From Gemmiger sp. An120 (GTDB lineage Bacteria > Bacillota > Clostridia > Oscillospirales > Ruminococcaceae), in assembly GCF_002160955.1 (NCBI RefSeq), contig NZ_NFLN01000002.1, positions 124,001 to 188,000 on the forward strand: a DNA stretch of 64,000 nucleotides, in the 5' to 3' direction. Under the pieces are notes generated by a model. The model saw nothing but the letters and a program-made list of their open reading frames with translations, was not told the DNA's origin and ran no database searches. The first letter of the stretch is position 1; each line of letters starts with the position of its first letter. This document shows positions 25,912 through 33,518 of this stretch, piece after piece. The position numbers and the translations under genes were made by a program.

Positions 25912-26912
25912 GCGTTACCATCCGGGATGTGGCTCAGCGGGCTGGCGTCTCCAAGGCCACAGTATCCAAAGTGCTGAACGATTCCTACTCCATCTCCCAG
26001 GCTACCAAGGATCGGGTACAGGCAGTGATTCAGGAACTGGGTTACAGTCCCAACCGCCGGGCCCAGAGTTTTGCCACCGGCAAGACCCGGAACATCCTGT
26101 TCTTGGCCCGGATGGAGCACGGAGTAGGCTTTTCGAACCCACATCTGTTCGAGATCCTGGCCGGGGCAGAAAATGCCCTGTCTCACAAGGGCTATGGCCT
26201 TATTCTTCGGCAGAGTACTCCGCAGGAACTCATAGAGCACTACGCCGAGCTGCTATGCAGTGAATATGTGGACGGCGCCATCCTCCACGCATCTGTGGTA
26301 GACAAGGCGGTAGCGCGGGCCCTGATGGAAGCACCGCTGCCCTACATTGTGGTAGGCATGCCGGACTTTGCCAATCAGCTCTGTTGGATCGATACCAATA
26401 ACAGTGTAGCCGGGCAGATCGCCGCTACACACTTGCTGGCCAAGGGGCGCGACCGTCTGGCCTTCATCGGCGGCCCGAAAGGGGACTCTATTTCGGCTCA
26501 CCGGCTCAGCGGATTTCTGGACCGGCTGGAGGTTGATCCGCCGGCAGGATACATCCGCAGCGGCGAGCCTACGCGGGAAGGAGGCTATACCGCTACACAG
26601 ACACTGCTGACCTTGCCCGAACCGCCCAGCGGCATTGTTTGCGCCAACCAGTACATCGCCTATGGCTGCGTGCAGGCGTTGAAGGACGCGCAGAAATCCA
26701 TTCCTCAGGATGTGGCCGTGCTGACTTTCGACGACTTTCCTTTTTCGCAGGTGCTGGATCCGCCGCTCACGGTGGTAAATCTGGATATGTACGACATGGG
26801 GGAGCAGGCAGCCAAAATCGTACTGCGGCGCATCCGCCGCCCGCAGTTGTTGGTACAGTCTCAGACAACGCTGCCTTCTCTGATTGAACGAGCTTCCACC
26901 GCAGGAGAATGA
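25908..26912 (+). CDS. LacI-family transcriptional regulator
   Basis: A 334-residue regulator. The N-terminal helix-turn-helix (IRDVAQRAGVSKATVSKVLN, residues 5-24) and hinge (NRRAQSFATGKT) are followed by a periplasmic-binding-like sensor domain. It is the last gene of the starch operon and most likely represses it at the palindrome at 19824-19838, with a maltodextrin as inducer; this link is inference. ATG 25908 is chosen because family members begin at this position and an upstream GAGGAG is present. Confidence 0.9.
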   Translation: MSVTIRDVAQRAGVSKATVSKVLNDSYSISQATKDRVQAVIQELGYSPNRRAQSFATGKTRNILFLARMEHGVGFSNPHLFEILAGAENALSHKGYGLILRQSTPQELIEHYAELLCSEYVDGAILHASVVDKAVARALMEAPLPYIVVGMPDFANQLCWIDTNNSVAGQIAATHLLAKGRDRLAFIGGPKGDSISAHRLSGFLDRLEVDPPAGYIRSGEPTREGGYTATQTLLTLPEPPSGIVCANQYIAYGCVQALKDAQKSIPQDVAVLTFDDFPFSQVLDPPLTVVNLDMYDMGEQAAKIVLRRIRRPQLLVQSQTTLPSLIERASTAGE

Positions 26913-27005
26913 GCGGCCCGCAACAGGATTACAGCGGGATCATGCCCGTCTAAAAGCTACTAAGCTATTCTCCTTAGTATTTCAGCAAATATAATTCTAT
27001 ATAGC

Positions 27006-27051
27006 AGCGCTTTGCATCCGGTATTTCTTGCTTGGAGCAAAGCGCTTTTTG
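27006..27051 (+). terminator. Terminator of the starch operon
   Basis: AGCGCTTTGC (27006-27015) pairs with GCAAAGCGCT (27037-27046), followed by TTTTG. It separates the starch operon from the TrmB operon. Confidence 0.85.
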
Positions 27052-27210
27052 TTTTCTTGAGTTTCACACGGAAATCCCCACACTTCCCGGAGCGTTGCTG
27101 CACAAGCCCATTAACTTCACCTTTTTGTATACATATCATTTCTCACCGACTATACCACGTCCTATGCAGCTATTTTTATATACTTCTCCTCTTTGCCACA
27201 GGAAAATCAA

Positions 27211-27253
27211 TTGACAATGGAACTTCACAGTGATACCATCATTATAGTGGTAT
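27211..27253 (+). promoter_or_regulatory. Promoter and inverted repeat before the TrmB operon
   Basis: A TTGACA box lies at 27211-27216 with a weak TACCAT at 17-base spacing. An inverted repeat ATACCA (27233-27238) and TGGTAT (27248-27253) overlaps the -10 region and the start of the leader. This is a plausible operator for autoregulation by the TrmB protein. Confidence 0.4.
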
Positions 27254-27269
27254 GGAGGTACACTACTAT

Positions 27270-28142
27270 ATGGACGATTTACTGTATTTAGAAAAGCTCG
27301 GATTTTCGACAAATGAAGCAAAAATCTACACAACGCTTTTGAAGCATAAGATGCTAAATGGATACGAAATCTCCAAATATTCCGGTGTCATCCGTGCTTC
27401 CGTCTATGATGTGCTTAATCGCATGGTAAACAGAGGTACTATCTTTAAAATCGACGGCGAACCCGCTTACTACAGGCCTCTGGAATACGAGAAACTCATT
27501 GAGCAAATCAAACGGGAAACGGAAGCCAATTTGGAGAAGGCACAAGCTTTATTCCAAAGCATCAGCAGTGAAGAAATGCAGGAAGATTATGTACTGAACA
27601 TTGTTGGCTTTGAAAAGTTCATCGCTAAAGCAAAAGAGCTAATCGACAGCGCAACTCAGGAAATTTCATTGTCTGTTTGGCAAAAAGAGTTTTCCTTTTT
27701 ACACGACTCTCTGAACCGCGCCATAGGCAGAGGTGTTAAAGTGTATCTTTTTTCGTTTGAACAGATTCCTCTGCAGGGTGCCACTGTATTTTCCTACCGT
27801 ATCTGTGACATTGATAATCTTTTTCCCTACCGGCGAACTGCGCTGATCGTAGACAATCAGCAAGCTCTAATCGGAGAGAGTCACATTGACAGGGGTATAT
27901 TTACATATACCAGAAACCGATCAATTGTTTCTCTGGCAACGGATGAGATGGTTCTGAACATTTTTGGGTACCGCTATATTGAAAAAAAGGCACTTCTCGG
28001 CCAAAAGAATACGAGCAAGGAATTTCTTAGCGTGATGGATCGGTTAGCAGATGAACTTGGGATTGACGCCAACATGACGAAGAATATGCAAGTGTTCAAC
28101 TACCAGAGAGAAAGAGGCGACCATAATGGAGACAAAACTTGA
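27270..28142 (+). CDS. TrmB-family transcriptional regulator
   Basis: A 290-residue regulator. Residues 1-75 form the winged helix of the TrmB family (LEKLGFSTNEAKIYTTLLKH, then YEISKYSGVIRASVYDVLNRM). The rest is the phospholipase-D-like effector domain (IVGFEKFIAKAKELIDSATQEI) that binds sugars in known members. ATG 27270 is taken because GGAGG lies 11 bases ahead; an ATG at 27252 lies on top of that site. It overlaps the MFS gene by 17 bases, so both are co-expressed. Confidence 0.85.
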   Translation: MDDLLYLEKLGFSTNEAKIYTTLLKHKMLNGYEISKYSGVIRASVYDVLNRMVNRGTIFKIDGEPAYYRPLEYEKLIEQIKRETEANLEKAQALFQSISSEEMQEDYVLNIVGFEKFIAKAKELIDSATQEISLSVWQKEFSFLHDSLNRAIGRGVKVYLFSFEQIPLQGATVFSYRICDIDNLFPYRRTALIVDNQQALIGESHIDRGIFTYTRNRSIVSLATDEMVLNIFGYRYIEKKALLGQKNTSKEFLSVMDRLADELGIDANMTKNMQVFNYQRERGDHNGDKT

Positions 28143-29544
28143 AAAAGCTCTGCAAAGAGAACAAAGTGAACTCCGGCGGCGAGAAAAGCAGCTAAGTGCC
28201 AGAGGCAACCAGTTTTACATGGTTTACCTGCTCATGATCCTCGCACTTATTTACATCACCGACGAAATCGCATCTACGATCGGCATTCAGTTTCAGTCTA
28301 ACATCATCAACGAATTTTACGTTCAGAAAATGGGGTTAACCTATGGCGAGGGGATGTCGCTTTCCTCAGCGCTTAGCTTTATCTCATACCCCATAACGGT
28401 TCTAATCGTTTTCTACCGTCCGCTTGCAGATAAATTTGGCCGTAAACCGTTTCTTGTGATCAACACATTTTCAATGGGCCTTGGACTGTTCCTTGTCTAT
28501 CTGTCCGACAACCTGGTGGTGTACCTGTTGGGCAGCACAATGATGAGTTTTATGGTCTCCCATGATATGCAATGTGTATATATTTTGGAATGCTCCAGCG
28601 AGAAGACACGTGCGCGAAATTACGCCCTTGTCAAATCCGTCGCCATTCTCGGAACTCTGCTCGTACCGCTTCTAAGGGAAACTCTGATGCATAATCAAAG
28701 CGAGCGGTGGCATCTTGTGTTCCTGATTCCGGCTATTATTGGTTTTTCCATGTCACTGATTGCGCTCATGTTTGCTCGCGAAACAAACACGTTCCTCGTA
28801 AAGCGCATCGCATATCTGAAGACGACACCTGAGGAGCGCAAACGACAGAGCGCCGAGGAAGCGTCTAAAAATGCGCAGGGTGGTATTATCCCCGCTGTGA
28901 AATTCGCTTTCCGTCACCGGCAACTGCGTTCGTTGATTATTGCATGTTGCTTTTTCTATCTTGCATCTCTTGCAACAGCGACATACAACACTGTAATGAA
29001 AGAATCCGCGCAAATGACAGAAGCTGCCATTACGCAGGCGCTTTATCTCTATCCCGTGGGCAATGCGTTGATGACTTTCATTACAGGACTTGTCTCCGAC
29101 AAATTCGGCAGAAAAGTCACGATCATTACGATGTCGTGTTCGGCTCTCGTCTGCTACAGTGTATTCATTGCAAGTTCTATGCTTGGATGGACGCCGTGGC
29201 TTACAGGCTTTGCAATCGGTGGATTCATGGGCAGCTACTGGGGTGTTGGTGACACCATTGGCGGCATTATGTTCTCGGAGTCATCGCCGACGAACCTGCG
29301 TTCGTCCGTCACAGTTATCAATACGCTGTTGAATGGGATTATTGGCGGCCTCGCCACCGTGTTTACGATGATTCTTCTGCCTATCATCCCTAAAGAGATG
29401 TTTGGGTACATGTATCTTAGCCTGATGGTCCCGGGTCTGATCGGTACGATCCTGGTCATGTGGAAATGTGTCGGCGAGACCAAGGGCCTAGACCTGACAA
29501 AGGTGACTGGCGCTGAATGGGATAAAAAGAGGAGTGCAAGTTGA
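28126..29544 (+). CDS. MFS transporter, sugar-porter-like
   Basis: A 472-residue protein with twelve predicted membrane helices. MFS motif A occurs twice (ADKFGRKPF and SDKFGRKV) after helices 2 and 8, and the central loop (KTTPEERKRQSAEEASKNAQ) is charged. The N-terminus has an extra charged helix of 25 residues. Placed between a TrmB regulator and an SGNH hydrolase, it probably imports a carbohydrate or an acylated derivative; the substrate is unknown. Confidence 0.85.
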   Translation: METKLEKALQREQSELRRREKQLSARGNQFYMVYLLMILALIYITDEIASTIGIQFQSNIINEFYVQKMGLTYGEGMSLSSALSFISYPITVLIVFYRPLADKFGRKPFLVINTFSMGLGLFLVYLSDNLVVYLLGSTMMSFMVSHDMQCVYILECSSEKTRARNYALVKSVAILGTLLVPLLRETLMHNQSERWHLVFLIPAIIGFSMSLIALMFARETNTFLVKRIAYLKTTPEERKRQSAEEASKNAQGGIIPAVKFAFRHRQLRSLIIACCFFYLASLATATYNTVMKESAQMTEAAITQALYLYPVGNALMTFITGLVSDKFGRKVTIITMSCSALVCYSVFIASSMLGWTPWLTGFAIGGFMGSYWGVGDTIGGIMFSESSPTNLRSSVTVINTLLNGIIGGLATVFTMILLPIIPKEMFGYMYLSLMVPGLIGTILVMWKCVGETKGLDLTKVTGAEWDKKRSAS

Positions 29545-30326
29545 TGAATTACGAATGCTTCATGCTTAAAGAAGGCGAGCAACCCCTCGACACGATTCGG
29601 GAAACCTGTGGATTTGCCGGAATATTCAAGAATATAGGTGTTATCGGCGATTCGCTTTCCTCTGGAGAATTTGAATCGCACGACCACGAGGGCAATGTAC
29701 TGTACCATGATATGTATGAGTACTCATGGCCTGCTATTTTACAGCGGTTGACCAGCACCGTCTACCACAACTATTCCCGTGGGGGGATGACAGCGAAAGA
29801 GTTCTATGAAAGCTGGGCGGACAAAAACGGATTCTGGCAGCCACAACAGGCCTATATTATTGCTCTTGGAAATAACGATATTTTTGTATTTCATCACCCG
29901 ATTGGCAGTGCTGCGGACATCCATCCTGATACACCGGAGAATAATCCGGACACTTTTTTCGGTAACCTTGGACGCATCCTTTCGCGACTCAAATCTCTCG
30001 AAAAGAATGCTCGCATCTTTCTCGTCTCTATGCAGAGGCGAGGAGAAGAAGAGTGCGATGCGGTTATCCGTCAAATTGCCTGTGAAATGAAAAAAGTATG
30101 CAGATTGTTTTCGTTTACCTATTTGATTGACATGACAAATGACGGCCCTGTTTACGACGAAACGATGCGTAAAACATTCGCGCTGGGCTTTCACCCGAAC
30201 CCTGTCGGTTATTACTGCTATGCTCTTATGGTTGGTAACTATATCGACTATTTGATACGTCGTTTTCCAAAGGATTTTTTTGAAGTACCATTCATCGGAA
30301 CGTCATTAAAAAACAAGGATGTTTGA
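29544..30326 (+). CDS. SGNH/GDSL hydrolase
   Basis: A 260-residue intracellular hydrolase of the SGNH superfamily. Block I is GDSLSSG with nucleophile Ser37, block II the Gly in RGGMTAKEF, block III GNND (109-112), and block V HPNP near the C-terminus with the catalytic His. Such enzymes remove acyl groups from sugars or lipids. Co-transcription with a TrmB regulator and an MFS transporter suggests deacylation of an imported carbohydrate. The ATG at 29544 shares a base with the MFS stop; GAGGAG lies upstream. Confidence 0.85.
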   Translation: MNYECFMLKEGEQPLDTIRETCGFAGIFKNIGVIGDSLSSGEFESHDHEGNVLYHDMYEYSWPAILQRLTSTVYHNYSRGGMTAKEFYESWADKNGFWQPQQAYIIALGNNDIFVFHHPIGSAADIHPDTPENNPDTFFGNLGRILSRLKSLEKNARIFLVSMQRRGEEECDAVIRQIACEMKKVCRLFSFTYLIDMTNDGPVYDETMRKTFALGFHPNPVGYYCYALMVGNYIDYLIRRFPKDFFEVPFIGTSLKNKDV

Positions 30327-30383
30327 AAACAGTTCATTCCCTTTGAGTAAGTTTCTGGCAAGTCCTTTTCCTACCGATAAAAT

Positions 30384-30415
30384 GAAGGTGCCGCCCCTTC
30401 CGGGGCGGTGCCTTC
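30384..30415 (+). terminator. GC-rich hairpin after the SGNH gene
   Basis: GAAGGTGCCGCCCC and GGGGCGGTGCCTTC form a 14-pair stem with a TTCC loop and two G-T pairs. No T-run follows, so it may be an inefficient terminator or a stabilising 3' structure. It ends 15 bases before the IS200-type element. Confidence 0.5.
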
Positions 30416-30430
30416 TGCATTGTTTGCTTA

Positions 30431-30683
30431 AGCGCAAAGGCAACCCCCGGCTCTGCCGGGGAGTGTCAAAAAGCTTTAGCTTCAAGTACCGAGCGAAGCG
30501 AGAAAAGAACAGCAACGTTATGGTTGCCCGAAAGTTGATTTTTGGAAAAGCAACGCCCGTTTACGGGCTGCCGTGCGAGTGATGCAAGAGGTGGATAATT
30601 CAGTGCCTCTTGAGAGGCTTGCCGGTACGATGCCCTTCCAGGGCTTACTCAAGCCCCCGGCTTAGCCGGGGGTCCTGACTTTA
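30431..30683 (+). mobile_element. Non-autonomous IS200/IS605-type element (MITE/PATE)
   Basis: The left end AGCGCAAAGGCAACCCCCGG with hairpin CCCCGGC/GCCGGGG, and the right end TGCCCTTCCAGGGCTTACTC followed by hairpin CCCCCGGC/GCCGGGGG and TCCTGACTTT, are nearly identical to the ends of the complete IS200 element at 51278-52014. Between them are about 165 bases without a transposase. It is therefore a short element that TnpA can probably move in trans. Exact outer bases are uncertain by a few nucleotides. Its core is listed separately as a candidate ncRNA. Confidence 0.8.
30466..30682 (+). ncRNA. Candidate omega-RNA/HEARO-like structured RNA
   Basis: A core closed by GTACCG (30486-30491) and CGGTAC (30623-30628) contains GCAAC/GTTGC (30512-30527) around TTATGG, GCCCG-TTTA-CGGGC (30555-30568), and GCCTC-TTGA-GAGGC (30605-30618). 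AAGAGG (30586-30591) can also pair with CCTCTT (30606-30611), a pseudoknot-like option. The string CAACGTTATGGTTGC followed by CGAAAGTTG resembles the start of known IscB omega-RNAs of gut Clostridia as I remember them. Being bounded by IS200/IS605 ends fits an omega-RNA; IscB and TnpB types cannot be told apart. No effector gene is nearby. Confidence 0.5.
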
Positions 30684-30715
30684 AATACTACGCGATGAAC
30701 AAATCGCGTTAATGA

Positions 30716-31516
30716 GTGATCAAACATCCGCTAATACTACAATTACGGGCAGAATGCCTGTCTAATATGTCTGTGGTACAAATTGAAGCCAACTGGACAT
30801 CTTTCCAGAGTCCGGCTGCTGCTTCTGTCTATCGCAATCGGTACGCCTCAGACAAAGACTATCTGGAACAGATAAAAGATGGGCTCAAAGATCTGGAAGG
30901 TTTGACTTTCCGGGGCCCCGCCCGCCGGGAAGACGAAAACCTGGGCTATATGGGCACCGATGCAAACGGCACTGAATTTCGGTTGCTTTTCTTTTTCCGC
31001 ACCGGCGAGTGGAACTACACCACCTTTGCGGATTCCGAGCCGCTGAGCGAACAAGCGGTACAGGAGCTGCGTAGCCGATACGAAAGCTGGATGCAGCAGC
31101 AGGGTCTGCTGCCGGAACAGGTGGAGTTCTCCGTGCAAAATGGTAATATACTCCGCTGGGATGTCCCGGACACACAGAATCTCGCCACCGGAAGCGCTTC
31201 TTTCCAGGAAGGATCGGTTATGCTCCAGTTTGATGCATCCGGCACTTTGAGCGACTTTTTCTACCAGATTACCTGGAACGAATATGTGACGACTGAGCTC
31301 ATCCTTACCAAGGATGAGGCGTTCAAGCAGGTTCAGGCAGGGAACTTCCAGCAATACGTTCCGTTCCAGCCGGGGGATGTGTTGTATGTGAACGAATGCA
31401 ATCTGGATTATATCTACGATACCAAGGGCTTTTATCAGCCGGTATACCAGTTCAGTGGGTATATCAATGAGCCCGACAATATGTGGGTATGCAGTATTCC
31501 CGCCATAGCGTCCTGA
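30716..31516 (+). pseudogene. 5'-truncated extracytoplasmic-type protein gene
   Basis: The frame gives up to 266 residues but is closed by TGA directly upstream and has no ribosome binding site at any early ATG or GTG. The product lacks a signal peptide or membrane helix although its content (many aromatic and acidic residues, ending DTKGFYQPVYQFSGYI and WVCSIPA) looks like the outside domain of a membrane or lipoprotein. It begins 33 bases after the right end of the IS200-type element, so the 5' part was probably lost there. Family unknown. Confidence 0.5.
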
Positions 31517-31517
31517 T

Positions 31518-31565
31518 AACAAACCAGAGGGAGGCAGCATCTGTGCTGCCTCCCTCTGGTTTGTT
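31518..31565. terminator. Strong bidirectional terminator
   Basis: Perfect 22-base arms starting AACAAACCAGAGGGAGG with a TCTG loop. It serves the truncated gene on the plus strand and faces the GNAT gene on the minus strand. Confidence 0.85.
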
Positions 31566-31637
31566 GCTGGCATATATTTTCCTAGTATTGATCGATGATT
31601 GTGATGCACAGTGCCCGTACACAGTTGAATCAGCGCC

Positions 31638-32405
31638 TCACCGATTCATTTCGTCTACAATAGCTGCGGGCTTAACAGTCATTTCCACCCAGGCCGGAAT
31701 AAAGCCGCTCTTGACAGCGTTCCGAACTGACCGGATGTTTGACCAGGCCGTACAATAAAATGGAACCTTGTTTCTGCTCAGTATCTCTTTAGCAAGCGTG
31801 CTTGTCAGTGCAGAAGCAATTCCTTGCCACCTGTATTGTGGCAGGATATCTACACCGATCTGCCACATCTCTTCACAATCGGCAGAGCAGGCAGCCAGTC
31901 CGATCAGTGTATCACCCTCATATGCTCCAACTCCGAGAACATCCAGCTGCTTTCGGTCTTTGCAGAGCGCATTGCTCCATTCTGGGATGTACAATTCTTC
32001 AAAGTCTTCCTGTTTTAGCAGGCGCATCTGATATGCACAAGAGAGATCCGGGATTCTATTGATATCCGGCAGATAGTATTCCGCCATAAAGCATACCTTG
32101 TGCCCTTGGTTTGACAGGCGTTCGTTCAGCCAATGCATGTTCGGAGTTTCAAAACAGTCGTAAAACCCGAATTTCCCTACATACTCCGACACCACATCGA
32201 TGGTCTCAGGAATAGCAGCCACCACCACATTATTGCCATAGGAAACAAAGTTGCAGGTAATCGGTTCTTTTAGATACTTGCGGGCATTCTTTCCCAGCTC
32301 AAAAGGTACAATGATATTTTCAGAAAGCCTAAAGTCATCCGCACAGCAGCCTATATCCTCCGCGGATTGCCTCATGGCGATTTCCAGCATTTTATGATTT
32401 GTCAT
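31638..32405 (-). CDS. GNAT-family N-acetyltransferase
   Basis: A 255-residue protein. The C-terminal GNAT domain (about 130-250) has LIGLAACSADCEEMWQIGVD as strand 4 and QYRWQGIASAL as the acetyl-CoA-binding motif A. The N-terminal 120 residues are a second, degenerate GNAT-like half, as in two-domain family members. Substrate unknown. An extended -10 (TGATATAAT on the minus strand, 32490-32498) lies about 85 bases upstream. It stands alone. Confidence 0.8.
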   Translation of the reverse strand: MTNHKMLEIAMRQSAEDIGCCADDFRLSENIIVPFELGKNARKYLKEPITCNFVSYGNNVVVAAIPETIDVVSEYVGKFGFYDCFETPNMHWLNERLSNQGHKVCFMAEYYLPDINRIPDLSCAYQMRLLKQEDFEELYIPEWSNALCKDRKQLDVLGVGAYEGDTLIGLAACSADCEEMWQIGVDILPQYRWQGIASALTSTLAKEILSRNKVPFYCTAWSNIRSVRNAVKSGFIPAWVEMTVKPAAIVDEMNR

Positions 32406-32957
32406 AAAAGTCTCTCCATGTTAAATTCAGATGGTAAATATGGTCTCCTTTTAGATTTCCAGATGGTTTATCATTACATATTTGACTTAATTATATCATT
32501 TCAAACTCAGAAAACATCTATGAAAGCGAAATGGGCATTGGGAAAACAAATAAATTTCTGCTCGCTAGTGGGGCAGATCGGTTAACTAAGCCATCAATCA
32601 AGTCAACGCTGTAGGGGGGGCTCTATCAACCCGTCAGGGCTTATTCAAAGGTGTTGGCTCAGAACAAGGCTATTGGAAATATGAGTAGATTTACGACTCA
32701 AGTACAAAGATGTAGAATAATCGTGACTACAAACTTTGTTTCGTCCGCGCAGTACTGTCCATTCCAATAAAAGCGAAGTAATTATGCGCACAAGGCCAAA
32801 ATGGTTGCGCAATGAGGTTGTACTGCCTGAAATGAGATTAATCTCTTGGTTTTTATTGCCATGAAACGCTTATGAATTTTTGTGCACTGTATTGTTTTTT
32901 CGTGTAAGTGACATATGCTTGCCCTGTTGTAGCTTCCCTGAAAAGGTCGGGAACAGA

Positions 32958-33262
32958 ATGGAAAGGAAACGAAGCATCAAAGAGAGCGATTGGCATTTGA
33001 GGAAGCGGCGAGAAAGCAACGTTTCCAAGAAGCCGAAAAAGGCGCCAAGAAGTACACACGTGAAATCGCCCAAGCGGAAAAACGCAACGAATCTATGAGG
33101 CCGACATCAATGGGGCAATCAGCCATGAACAGTTTTTGAAACTTTCTGCCGACTATGAGGCAGAACAAAAAGGACTGACGGAGCAGGGGTCAAGGCATGG
33201 CGGGACACATCGGACAAATCCAACGGCCACCGCAGGCAGAAGATCGAACTGGTCTAAAACTT
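32958..33262 (+). pseudogene. Remnant of a large serine recombinase (DUF4368-type C-terminus)
   Basis: In changing frames the translation reads RLAFEEAARKQRF, then KKYTREIAQAEKRNE, then, after a frameshift near 33098, YEADINGAISHEQFLKLSAD followed by YEAEQKGLTE, then WRDTSDKSN and a stop. The sequence of ADINGxISxEQFxKLSADYEAEQ is typical of the C-terminal coiled-coil/DUF4368 part of large serine recombinases from conjugative transposons. Catalytic N-terminus and zinc ribbon are missing. It marks a past element insertion. Confidence 0.6.
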
Positions 33263-33318
33263 CATCGGAGAAGTTAACTTACCGGGCGACAATGGAACTG
33301 TGGAATGGCAAAGAAAAG

Positions 33319-33354
33319 GCAGGACGGCATGACTTTTCAACCATGCCGTCCTGC
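33319..33354. terminator. Terminator of the ABC exporter operon
   Basis: GCAGGACGGCATG pairs with CATGCCGTCCTGC over a ten-base loop. On the minus strand it is followed by CTTTTCTTT, fitting termination of the ABC genes. Confidence 0.7.
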
Positions 33355-33518
33355 GACAATTAAATTACTTCTTTATGGGGGTGTACCTTTTCATGTCAGC
33401 CCCCTTTTTGTTAAGCAGTATTAAATTTTGCGGCTCTACATCATACTTCTTGCCTCTGAAAGCATAAATGAAATGCATTGGGAGAAAGGAGAAGTAGGCA
33501 TAGCATTTTGTTTCGGGA

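Larger units (their letters stand above)
32406..33518. other. Decayed region with few features
   Basis: About 1.1 kb without an intact gene. It has the promoter of the minus-strand GNAT gene near 32490, a run of eight G near 32611, a serine recombinase remnant (32958-33262) and a terminator hairpin (33319-33354). Nothing else could be supported. Confidence 0.5.
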
